64,000 bases of DNA. It comes from Strix aluco. Taxonomy: Eukaryota > Chordata > Aves > Strigiformes > Strigidae. Numbering within the stretch: position 1 is the stretch's first letter; each line of letters starts with the position of its first letter. The notes beneath the pieces were generated by a model. The model was given only the letters and a program-made list of their open reading frames with translations. It was not told the DNA's origin and made no database searches. Location of the stretch: contig NC_133948.1 of NCBI RefSeq assembly GCF_031877795.1, positions 310,001-374,000 on the forward strand, read 5' to 3'. Of this stretch, positions 35,601 to 46,995 are shown in pieces. A program made the position numbers and the translations under genes.

Positions 35601-36492
35601 CCCAGTTCCTAAGACTCATCCTTCCCTTCCCATTTATGAACAGTTTGCAGCCTTCAGGTAGCTGGATATAGCTGTTTGTGAGCAGATGTACCAGTGCAAG
35701 TTCTTTGGTTTGAAGAGAATTTATACATTCTTCCACTGTCTGTGCATGTGTGTGCTTCTGTGTGATCCACGTATTCAGCTTTGGATATTCGGGCATCATC
35801 TTCATGTTCACACCTGCCGCCTATTCAGATAAACTTCCTTACCTGGCGACAATGCTTCGTGTTGTAGAATCGCATAATATGGCTGAGGAGGAAAAACTTG
35901 TGAATATGTGGAGTGCAGCATACTAAAATAGACTGCAACTGGTCTTGTGCCTGAAGAAGGCAATATGTCTTCTAGGAGACATCCTTCATAGGGAATGATT
36001 TGTTTTATAAGGCTCTTTTCTGTTACTTCTGTATGCCCAAAAAGTCAGTAGATAAACAATTTACTTTATGAATTCAGAATCAGATCCTTAAAAATTTGTT
36101 CTGCAGTAATGCTGATGGCTTTAATTTCTGCTGTACATTTTCTAATATTTTTTTTCCTTTTTTGAGTAGCATTTTGTAACACTAATATATGATTTCTCCC
36201 CCCTGCCCCCCAGATTTCTTTCTTTGGATCAAAATCTTTTGGAAGAAGAAGTCCTGACAGTCCCATGTTGAGCAAAGCTGAATTTGTTGAGAAAGTTCGC
36301 CAGAGCAACCAGGCTTGCCATGATGGCGATTTTCATACAGCAATCGTGTTGTACAATGAGGCTTTGGGAGTTGATCCTCAGAACTGCATTCTCTACAGTA
36401 ATCGTTCGGCAGCCTACATGAAAATCCAGCAGTATGACAAGGCCCTGGATGATGCCATCAAAGCACGACTTCTAAATCCCAAATGGCCAAAG
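22951..36492 (+). CDS. TTC28: TTC28 (TPR repeat protein 28), exons 1-2, continues beyond window
   Basis: Exons 22951-23043 and 36214-36492 join in phase 0 to give 124 residues of a protein that is about 2,480 residues in human. The N-terminus (MEQQAPPPAP, then RARRRRERD) parallels human MEQSPPPAP and SRRRRE. The conserved part has LSKAEFVEKVRQSNQACHDG and NCILYSNRSAAYMKIQQYD, almost identical to human. These form two TPR units (about residues 53-86 and 87-120). Family knowledge: TTC28 (TPRBK) has many TPRs and a CHAT domain, and binds Aurora B at the spindle midzone and midbody. Exon 3, expected to begin AYFRQG, is not found, so intron 2 is at least 27.5 kb, in keeping with the very large introns of this gene. 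Confidence 0.95.
34173..34754 (+). mobile_element. CR1 LINE fragment, plus orientation, internally deleted
   Basis: Starts at the CR1 TCAGGGGTCAGTATTGGG region (reverse-transcriptase GVPQGS equivalent) and runs to the 3' end AACCCAAACCAGTCTATTATG. Compared with the copy at 18402-19595, about 350 bp between the coding end and the 3' UTR is missing near 34455. The last ~250 bp is nearly identical to the 18.4-kb copy, so both belong to one subfamily. Confidence 0.92.
35269..35805 (-). other. Unassigned 178-codon antisense open reading frame
   Basis: The longest open frame in an AT-rich part of the window not explained by GC content or CR1. From ATG 35805 it encodes a peptide starting MKMMPEYPKLNTWITQ and ending PKDLEKLSKNIFVQL. 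The first ~110 residues look protein-like (mixed charge, regular hydrophobics, VYFSNRTVIIGRATFLD). Minus-strand TTCTCCTTATTTTCCCCAG at about 35367-35385 resembles a splice acceptor inside the frame. I recognise no family. It may be chance, an old retrocopy, or part of a nested antisense gene. Confidence 0.2.
36214..36492 (+). CDS. TTC28: TTC28 coding exon 2 (TPR units 1-2)
   Basis: A C-rich pyrimidine tract and CAG end at 36213, and the donor GTAAGA begins at 36493. Its 93 codons run from ISFFGSKSFGRRSPDSP through LLNPKWPK. The stretch from LSKAEF to the end differs from human at about one position; only the proline/serine-rich lead-in has drifted. Confidence 0.97.
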
Positions 36493-39400
36493 GTAAGAAA
36501 GTACATTTGTCTTCTGGGGAAGGAGTAACTCCTTTGGGATTGTTATTCACATATGTAACACCTAATGTAAACAAGTGCATATATTTCTGTACTAAAGTCT
36601 GTTTTCGCTAGAAGCTCCAGATAATAATATCTTTTGTGTTTAAAAGTTATCTGACTTGAATTTCCTGTCGGGTATTAAACTGTTTTCTGTGTAAATATAT
36701 TTTTCCCCAATGGGGGTGTGATACTATATTACTATTTTAAACCAACATGGTTTCTGGGTTGTGAAGACCAGACATCTCTCAATGTTAAACGTAGTCACCG
36801 TTCAGTAGCATCCAGGAACATTTTGTTGCAAAACTTCTTGAGAGGTAGCATGGAGATTCTTATTAGTGATGGAACAATAAGGCCTTTCAAAACAGTGTTC
36901 AAAGAGTGTTTATGTGTAGTATATTTTGGATAAACATTTGAAGAAATGTGTATCTTAGCATTCTCAGTGAGATCTGACTATGCAAGGAGACATTTTGTAA
37001 AGGGTAAATGGTGTTGGTTGCATGTTCCTTCCCGCTAGCTGCAATCGATTGCTTCAGTGACTGACTCCCCCTTGGCTATCCCAGGGCCAGCCCTTTACAT
37101 GCTAATCAATTTTAGTAGCATCTGCTCCAGATGCCATTTCTCCTGTCAATCCCTCACACAGTCTTACTAGCCACTTTGGCTAAAGATGCAATTTAAGAGT
37201 GGATTCATCTCCCGGGCTTCTCTCTTCAGAAATCATGGCAGGTCGCAAGCATAATGCTCTTCATCAGCTGGATTCCAAACTACTGAAGTTAAGTTTCTTT
37301 TTATTTCAAAGCAGATCACTATAAATCTTGTATTCTGTTTTTCAGTTGTTTATTAGCTTCTAGAAAAGCCTTATCATATGCTTCTTTAAGACTTTGATAA
37401 TTACTTTGCCCTTACTCTAAGCACAAATCCAAACTCTGCTTGTTATCAGCTCCATGTGTTGTATACCTTTAAAACGCTGCCTGCTCCCTTTGTTCATCTG
37501 TCATTGCCTGTATCTTGTCTGGATATTTAGTAGTCCATTAACTAAAACCACGAGTGTTAGTCTAGTGGCCAACTGCTTAGCAGTTACATTTCCAAACTCC
37601 CCATCAGTTCATTTGCTGTCCTGCAGTAAATAGACACACTGTTCTTTCAGTCCTGCATAGTATATTTCCATATGGCAAGTGGAAGCTGTTGCATAAAAAT
37701 ATATATATAAAATAGTGTTCCTTCCACTGAGAACACAGGATGTTTCTCCTAGATACATGTATATGGTTTGAGGATTCAGTGCTGTGAAAACTTCTGCTGT
37801 TTCTGCAGCTCCTGAGATGACATCTTGCTAACTGAGGTATGTGTCTGCTTATTTCACCTCAGGAGGGGTGACAGGGATTGCACCATCTGAGTGCGTTTGA
37901 AGGCAAAAGGCTGCTGGTATCTCTTCATCAGTACAGTCTGTGTGCACAGGGTCACTTTTGTCTCGGCCTTCAATCATGTGCAGGCTGTGACAGCTACTCT
38001 ACTGGACTGGAGGCACGTCTTCTTTTGGTAATTCTCTTGGTCTCTCACCAGGAGAGAGAGCATCCTGCAGGTATTTTAATTAGATGCATCTTTCTGAAGG
38101 AAAAGAGCCTGACTTTTCTTCTCCTCCCTGGCCCCCGTCAAAATTTGGTGTCTTAACTCTGGAGTCAAGAAACTGCAATTTTACACAAACTTTCTTACAT
38201 GAAGTTTCTCTCTTTAGTGAGACCAGAAAACCGCTTTAGAAGGATGTTGTTGAAAGTGTTTTCTACAGCTCTGCCCACTCATAATCACAAAAGGAAGACC
38301 ATGGGCCAGGGGAGATCCTTCCCTTTTTTGATCCTATTTTTTGGAGTTGCCATCTTGAATTGCAGCACTTTAATTTGTTGTTTTATTTTCACACTTAACT
38401 TTTTTACTTTCTTTTTCTTTTCACTTTTATACTGCTGTTTAATCTTTCTTAAATGTGTTCTCCCCATTATTTTTACTAAGCCTGTCTGCAATTTACTGTC
38501 TGAATCACTCTACATTAGAGAGAAACTTGCTTTGGCAGGGAGATGATTTATAAGCTTATAAGTTTTTGTTTGCCTTTTTTGTTTTTTTGCCGTTAACTTC
38601 TGTCTTGTATTACTAAATGTTATAAAAGATTTTGCATAGATTTGTAGGAAGGACTGTGTTTAAAAAAAGAGAATTGAATTACTGTCATTAAACTCTAGAT
38701 TTCCAGGTCAGTTGTCTGAATGCAGGGAGTTAGAAAGTATAAAAGCAAGGGTGCTTTTGCTTAGTTTTGTATCCTGTTTCTAAGAAGTCTGGTAGTGATT
38801 TACTATAGAGCTCACTTAGATGAAAAGTTATGAAAGGATTTCATAAAAGAATACTTTCAAAATGCCAGTCACAGAAGTATAACAAGACCTTTGAAATGAA
38901 TCATTGGAATAGATTTGTGGATCAAAATAGAAAATAAGATGGAATATAAGATTTACTAGCTAAAAGGCTATCTGTGTTAAATGAAGGCATTATTATCAGT
39001 CTGTTGAATACAGAAATAATAGACTAAGGTGGAATAGAACAACAAAAAACATTTTTAGTAATGAAAAATGAGACTTTTTTTCAGGTAGACTATATTATTG
39101 AGTTAAAAACTTGAAGTAACTCTGTTTTAATTCTAGTTCTGCTATTAAATGTCCACCCGACCTTGAGCAAGCTCTATGTTTTTGTTTATATTTTTTTTTT
39201 GTAAAAAGGTGAGGAGTCACTTTTACAGAACATTTTGAACCTTATTGGTAGAAGTAGTAGTGGAAAATCTAAATGATGTTGTTATGATATTTGACCTGAA
39301 GTGAAAAACATTATAACAACTGCTGTTGTTACAAACTTGTGCTGTAAACCAGTATAGACTTGGTTCATGATCCATGCTGCTCCTGGGGCAGTTTGTTAGA

Positions 39401-42400
39401 TGACTTGTGTATTGATTCCACCACTTTTTCTTTCTGTTCCAGCCCAGAGTTGGCTGATTGTATCAGTTTAACCTTTTCCATGGCCATCGGCCAATAAACA
39501 TCCCACAGGTCCACTGTCAGCTGAACTTGAAACTTGGTCTGTCCCTCACGGCAGAGCTGTGAAATGGATTTGTCCCTCGTGCCTGACCAGTGGAACACGA
39601 GCGTTCCCAGAGCGCAGCACCAGCGAGTTGCCTTCCGCCTTGGAGCCCCCACCTCATGGCTTTGACGCCAAGCTCTTAGCAGAGTTGAGGAATAAATCAT
39701 ATGAGTACAAGTAATTAGAATTGTTGGGCTTAAGGCTAATGAGTTTTGCAAGGGTTATACAATCAAGTACACAATAGTAGCAGCTAGTCTTTCAGAGACT
39801 GTAACGAGATTTAACGTGACTCATCAGATCATCCCGCATCATTTTAATGTGGAGGCTGTGTCTCAGCCATGCCCTCTGTGACAGTAGGTGTATTTCAAGT
39901 CTGATCTGCAGTGAGATCTGATCTTTTATTGTCACGGTTCTTTTAAGCTTTTCTATGTAGAAACAGATTTTTGATTTCACTTGGACTGAAGGTACAGTAA
40001 TGGCATAAACATGAAATTAATTTCCCTTCAAGGCCTTTCATTAGCTGGATTGAAGGTCAATAAGGTGTTGAACAGGAAATTATTTGTAGAGGTCAGAGTT
40101 GGGCTGCACTGTCTGCCTTTATTTACACAGTTATGGTAGAAGTCTCATAAAAATGGCTTGGCAGGGAGTGTGTCTTGGCTTTCAAAAAGGAGCCATCGTG
40201 CTACTACAGTAATTGAGATAATGAAAACCCACAGCTAAGTGAAGTATTTTTTTATCCTCTGTGTGTTGATTCCATCTGGAATTGTGATTTTCACACTCCT
40301 CCTGCATAGTACTTCCCTTTTGCTTTGAATTGTTGTTTCCCCAGAAGTCAGCTGCAGTGACTTAGGTTTTAGAAGAAAATGAGAAATTTTGCCAGTCCCT
40401 GTTTGTCATTAATTTGGCTGCTCCACAATGAGGGTGACTGTTGGCTTAGGACATCTGTGTCTACAAATTGAGGCCAGTCGCTGCCACTACATCTTCATTG
40501 TGTCTCTTGTGTTTGTGATAGTTTGGTGAGGATTAGTTGCTTTAGCTGCAAGTCTCATCTGAGGAGGAGTTCCCCATCAAATGTTCCTTTTCAAGCCTTC
40601 AGCCCTCTCCACCTTGTCTCCTCCATTGTGGAGTTGTAATTTCTCTTCATGTGCCCTTTCTTGTTCTTGGTGAGTGTCCATTTTTTCCTAGTTTTCCCGT
40701 TTCTCCAAATAATTTATTTAATAAATCAGCTTTTTTCTCTTAAATCTTTCTTTCATATGTCTACGACAAGCAAGGGCATACTGGGAGCCAGAGTTAGTGA
40801 AAGTATCTGTCTTAAGATAGAATTGGAATTGAATCTTATTTTTAGGATTTTTTGGTATGGTTTTTATTCTGAATGTCATTAGAAAGTTTACCTTTAATTC
40901 CTGACAATGCCATGATACTTCTCAGCAGGATGTTTTTTAAGAGGACAACATTGTACAGCTATGCTGATGAGAACCACTTCAGTGATAAAAAGCTAGGTGA
41001 ACAGTCTTAAAATACCTACCGGTGACAGAACAGAGTTTACGGCTAAAATAAATTCTGCCTCTGCATTTGCAATTATTTAAGTGTAACTAAATTGACAATT
41101 TCAATTGAATTATTGGCTGGGATGAATGGAACTGAAATACTGAAGTCTGTTGGTGATACTTTCCTGTTTAAAAATAATACATGTTAATTCTGTTTCCATA
41201 AAATATCAGCAAGGGCAAAGAAAGGGAAAGCTCATTTGAACGTCCAGTTAAAAGTCCAAGCCTATTAACTTTGAAAGACACAGCTATTAGCTAAGCCCTA
41301 CTAATTTTTGGAGCTCTTAACAGACAGTGAAATTCTTTCTGCTTTCAAGATACAAGCTATAGCAACTAGTGTGAGCTATAGTCCTAGTGTGATTAACCTA
41401 AGTCAGTGCATAAGATAAACGCTAATTACTTGTAATTATTTTGCTGCTATGAGATGTCTGTTTATCTGCTTGTGGGGGATGATGCATCTCTCTAGACTGA
41501 ACTGTATTTTACAATATTTTTTTGGCATTTCCATGAAACAGTGACAGAAAATAGTGCTGCAGAGGGATTTTAGAGCTCGCAGTGGCTGGAGCTCTTGAGT
41601 TGCTCCTCTTCCTTTATGGAAAAAGCACAGAGGAGTCTTTGTTTCTTTTTTATTTAGTTGAGGGACAGAAATACAGATGAGTTTTCTGACTGAACTGGAA
41701 AATAACTTTTGGTCAGATGAGGCAGAGGCAGTTAGACATTATCCTGGCTACCGGGTGGTTTTTTTGTCCATCTTCTCATTTTACTGACAGATAAATAGGG
41801 TGGTTACCCACCCCCCGATGACATTGTAAAATGCCAGTCCCCTCTTTGGGTGGTAACAGCGGGATTGCTAGGTAGTGTTAGTGTGTCCTCAACTGGTTAC
41901 TGGGAGCTGTGCTTATCCAACAGAAATGCTTGGGAAGTAACAGCAGAGATGGGAAATCCTGGAAGGGAGGCAGCTAAGTTTTTGTGGCATGTTTTCCTCA
42001 TTTGCAACATTTACGTTCTCTGAAAAGTGTATTTGTATTTTTATTACACAATTAATTCTAACTTTAGCTAGAACAAGGAAAGGTGTACTTTGGGGACTAA
42101 TTGGCTAGTCTGTTTTGAACACAGAAATTTCAGGTTGGATTGGATATCTGATATCAGAAAATATGCAGTGGTGTTTATAAACTTACTACAGGCCTAGATG
42201 GTTGGTTGTTGGTTAAGCTTGGTTTGCAGAGCTATCCCTACATAGTACATGGATACTTTTTTTTTGTGTGTGTGCAACTTGTCAGTGTGAGACAACAGGA
42301 GGGCACTGTCTGAAGTCGAACACTTATGTTGCATATTTCAATATCAAAGCTGCTCTATGGATTTTTTTTTTAATAGTTATTTGACTTTTAGTGATAGAAC

Positions 42401-42949
42401 ATAACTGGGAAAATTGAAACTTATGCATACAAAATCTAAGCAATTTTATTAATTAGCCAGAAGAGGGAGCTTAACAGGTATAGCTGGTATTTTGTTTAAA
42501 AGGCCTGAGTGTCAAATACAGAACCCAGTTTCCTTTTACTTGGGAAGTTGAAACGTTAATTTGAATCCAAGTTTTCTGAGATTTAAGCTACTAAATGTAA
42601 ATTTATTTTTTTCCTCCTTTATCTTGGGTATGCGTTTACAGTGCTAATGGGGATTATCACAATCTTACATGTGTTTGAAATAAGTGTATTTTCACGCTAA
42701 CCAGGCCAATGCATTAAGCTGATCCTTTGTTCAGAGGATGGCAAATAAAAACAAAACAAAAATTATTGTGAAATAAAGCTGTGAAATGAGACAGTGTAGA
42801 AAGTGGTTGTTATTGCTTTCATGCTTTCAAACATAATTGTCTACAACTTTTTGAATTTTCATACAGCTTGTATTTCCAGTTAGGGTCTTGAGTTACTTTA
42901 CGTTTCGATCCCCCATCCTCCGCCCTCCAGCCCAGTTCTCTCGAGATAC

Positions 42950-42983
42950 TTTTTTTCTTTTTTTTTTTTTTTTTTTTTTTTTT
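42950..42983 (+). repeat. Poly-T tract
   Basis: Seven T, one C, then 26 consecutive T. Low-complexity tract with no adjacent element recognised. Confidence 0.9.
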
Positions 42984-45973
42984 ACTTCTTTTGAATCCTG
43001 CAAATTCTGAGCAATGTTTCTTTAAAGTAACATAACTTTGTTTCGCTCCTTTCTGCACTGGAGCTCATTCGTGTGCTGTATCCCCAAATGAACTCCTCTT
43101 AGAGGTGTGTGCTCTCACTGCAGTTATTGTCTTGTGAATTTAATTTTAAAAAAAATAAAGGCTAGATTGTGAAAATCTGTGGCTGAAAGACATTCTCTTA
43201 ATACAGCTCCCCTTCCCACCCCAAAATCTGTCTTTAAAGCATTAATTCATGTGGAGTAATAAGCAAGTGTATTTATTTATACAAATACATCTGCTTATCT
43301 GCTGCAACTTTAAACCAAACATGAACAATGAGAAAGCGACTGAAGTAAGAAATGTTCTGATCTGTTGCAGATCAGAATAACTTACTGTGGGTGTTGTGTT
43401 GTGTGACTGTAGCGTGTTTATTACAACAGCACACAAAACTGTAGTGTTTGTCTGAGGGGACTGGCTTGTCAGTCCTGCTATTTTAAAAATATTTTGTGTG
43501 CATATCACTGAGAAATGCAAAGGTAACAGAATATTTTGGGAATACCCTACAGGAGAATCAGATCAGGCTGATTTTGTTCTTTGATTTCCCACCAAACAGT
43601 TTTCTTTGTTTTGATGTTGATGATCAGGCTCTAGAAAATTTTTATTTGGTTTGTCTTCACAGCTGTGCAGCCTGAGTATCTTAGGCATGGTAAATGAAAA
43701 TGGAAGGATATATATTCTGTGACTCTGACACCTGTACAGTCTGTTCTTAGTTCTTGCTGATTTTGTGATATGGGTTTTTTAATCCTCACATTATAGAAAA
43801 AATATGCTGTGGCTTAAGTGGTTTAAATTTGGGCCTAATTCTGTGCTCAAATGTAGATTTCAGTAACAGTTGCAGATGTATACTAATTTGGGCATTAATT
43901 ATAGATAGAGAGCTGGTCTCGGTGCTATGATAGTGTGAAAGGCCTACTGCTACTAAGAAAGCAAAAATACTTATGTAAGGTATGTTCTTTCACTAATCCC
44001 AAATAAAACCATCCCAGTGCACGTTGTAGGGTTAGCTTTGGAGAGTCTCTTAAGACATGTGGCATAGTTTGCCCTTTGCCTAACCAGACTTTTGTTGGAT
44101 TTTGACTGCTTGTTGCTAATGGATGCTGTAGACAAACAAGCATGCTGAAAAGTACATGATAGTTTCTGTATTTTTGGGATGATTTTATATAGATCTTGCA
44201 AGACACTTATTTAAATCTGTTTATACTTATATGCCAAACTGTTCCAAGGGTAATGCGACTATAAGTAGAACTATTTTGTTTTCTTGAATCTGCGTAGCCT
44301 TTCTTGATCAGGGTTAGCCACAGATTTAGCTGGGGGGACTTCCTTGCAAACATCACAAAATCATTAATTTCACAATCTAACTACAAATCTTTAATTGCTG
44401 TCAATGTTTTTACCACTGATTTTTATTATTTTTAAATAGATGGGCTAGAGAAACTGGGCAAATTGTGTAGGAAGAACTGTGAGTTGCTCCTGAAAAAAGA
44501 AATGCAGAGTAAAGAAGTGAGGGTAGACAGCAATAGGAGTCAGAAATGGTGACGGTTCTGCATATGCCGAGGTTCTACTTTCTCAGCCAGACCAGCTAAA
44601 ACCTAAAGGATAACTGAAAGTATCTCTTCGCTCGTTAATTTTGGTGGTGATAGCTCTTTTTTCTTACAGAAAGAAGCCCTGCTCTGTGGTGGCAGTTTTC
44701 CAGAGGCACCATTTGCTGCTGGGGAAACATTTCCCTTCCTCTCATGCTGCTGTCCTCACGATCTTGCTCCTGCAACCCCTGACATGCACACACGCGTGCA
44801 TGCGCTGGTTCCATCTCTTTCTCTTGTTACTCTTTTGTTTTCCCCCCAAAGCCTCCACCTCCTTTGTGTCACACGATCGCTTATTGGCTGATTGATTATT
44901 ACAGAATTAGCTCGTGTTTTGCAGATGTTCTCCCATTTGGCTTTTTTGCAACTCGTGTAGGAACGTCCACTTGCAGTTTTCATATTTGTTGTCAAACTAA
45001 ACTGAAGTTGGTGGGAAGCCTAGCTAAATACGGCACGTGGATCTTGGCCTTTGATAACCTTCTGTGGTAGTGAAATTGCCTGAAAGATGAATGTGCCTCT
45101 CAAAATACGTGAAGCATGGCTTGAGCGATCCAGCATGCCTCTTTGAAAGTATCACACTGCTCGGAACAGTGCTGTTTTGAATCTTCTGTAAGTGCTGAAG
45201 AAACACTTCATGTTTCTTCATGTGCAGAGGTAACATGTAAAATATTTTTTTCCAAAATATTCAAAGAAAAGCTTAAATGACAATTTTTTTTCTGATATTC
45301 AAACTGGCGATATTCTGCATGGTAAGAAGACCCATTATCATCAAAGATCTGTGTTCTGGCCTTCAAACGGACAAACTTTTGGAAATCCTCTTTTTCAATT
45401 CAGTTACACTCCACATGTCTGGGTTTGCACCTGTCAAAAATTCGTTAGATCCAACAGTTGCTTGGGTATATTTGTTACATTTTATTGACTGGGCTTGACT
45501 GTGTCAGTCCAAGTATGCAAAGTACTTCAAGTGTATGTACTCAACCTGTGTCCTGTGTTCATTGCTTTTGCTCTGTTGGACCCAGCTACATAAATTACTG
45601 TTTATTTTATCTGTGGTCTCTGTTTAAATGAAAGATGCAGACCTGTTCAGTATGTTCTGCTGTACTTCTCAGATATTTTTACTTGAATCTTGATAATATA
45701 AAATAGATATATTAAATACTGCAGGGTGTTTTTTGGTAGAGCAACATTTTGATGTTTATATCTTCATATTTAAAAAAAAAAAAAAAGGAAAAAGGAATTT
45801 TTCATTAAAATCCCCCAAATCTTCCTTTCCCTAGCTGCTGTTTCTAATAACCCCTGTGTGAGGCTGGTTTCAATCTTCACATTCTCTGAGATTTTATGAA
45901 GCATTTTCTGAGTTCAGAGTTTCTTTGGGGGATGGGGAATGACAGTGTCTTAGAGAAAAAAACTTTCCAGGGT

Positions 45974-46082
45974 TACAGAATCACAGCACTGCCGAGGTTG
46001 GAAGGGGCCTCTGGAGATGGACTAGTCCAGCACCCCCTACTCAAAGCAGGGCCAGCTAGAGCAGGTTGTCCAGGACATTGTA
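45974..46082 (-). mobile_element. Short CR1 3'-end fragment
   Basis: Plus-strand ACAGAATCACAGCACTGCCG, then GAGGTTGGAAGGGGCCTCTGGAGATG and CAGCTAGAGCAGGTTGTCCAGGACA, is the reversed terminal part of a CR1 of the same type as the copy at 50.5 kb. Only about 109 bp remain. Confidence 0.88.
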
Positions 46083-46794
46083 GCAAGACACCGAAATTCT
46101 ACAGAACAGCTCATTCTTATAGTACAATAATAAAGAGGTATCTGAACAAATGGAAAGGTGACATATTTAAAAAGGATGCAAAGAAATGTTATTTTCAGAT
46201 AGTCTATTCTTGGTCCATGGGAGTTGTTTATCGCAGTGCATTACTGAAACCATTAGTGTAGCTGTACTTTGAAAGGACTGGAAACTTCCAGATGATGAGC
46301 GTATCAGAATTACAAAAAAGTTCAGGATGAAGTAGATGGATAAGAAATAATCTTAAATTTCTGGGGACACCAGTCACTCATTAGTGCAGATTTTTTGGAG
46401 GAGGAGGGAGAAGGCTGACTTGTATCTTCAGATTTCTCTTTCCTGTGCCATCCTTGGGAGCATCGACTGCCAACAGCACTTGGCAGGGACCAGCTGGGGT
46501 GGAGCGCTGGTCCTACCTGCGCCTTGAGTTCCTAGTGGTGTGTTTCACTCTGTGCTAGGATGGCAACATTAAATATTTGTAAGGTGAGGAGCAAACATTT
46601 GTTTTATTACGATGTGGTGGCTGAGATGCACTTTGTCTGAATCACATTTATTTTCCTCAGGCTTATAAGAACCAGTATTTCGGGTGTTTCACCTTCTTTT
46701 GTGTGTGTGTGTGTCTTTTATTCTTTTACACTGAAATCTGAATTTGGTCATCTTGACAAACAGCTAGATGGTTTGTTATTACCTCGGCCAAAGG

Positions 46795-46995
46795 TGCAGA
46801 AGGAAGCCGAGCCCGGGTGCCTGCGGAGCCCGAGGAGCGCTGGGCGTGCGCCTCGCCTGCCGGGGTCCCCTCGCTCGGGGTGCAGCCGCCTGGTGCCCCG
46901 CGGGGGTGCCCGCTCCGGCCTGGTCGGGGGCGGCTGCGCTGCACCTCTCTGTGCCACCGGCACTTTCACTCTGCGTTGTGAGACCGCGGCGCATG
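46795..46995. promoter_or_regulatory. Isolated CpG-dense block in TTC28 intron 2
   Basis: About 200 bp with roughly 24 CpG dinucleotides by my count, set in AT-rich, CpG-poor intron. It does not match CR1 or the LTR. It could be an internal or alternative TTC28 promoter, an orphan CpG island, or a GC-rich insertion. Open frames across it in several frames are compositional. Confidence 0.45.

Larger units (their letters stand above)
23044..36213 (+). other. TTC28: TTC28 intron 1 (13.2 kb)
   Basis: Begins inside the CpG island, then becomes AT-rich. It holds one CR1 (34173-34754), an unassigned minus-strand open frame (35269-35805) and moderately GC-rich patches near 24.5-24.95, 28.87-29.0 and 31.15-31.4 kb without recognisable features. 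The remainder shows nothing I can name. Confidence 0.75.

Noticed and set aside
42440-42480. CTCF-like CCAGAAGAGGGAGCT
   Set aside because: It is a weak, partial match to the motif with no second site or CpG context; too likely by chance.
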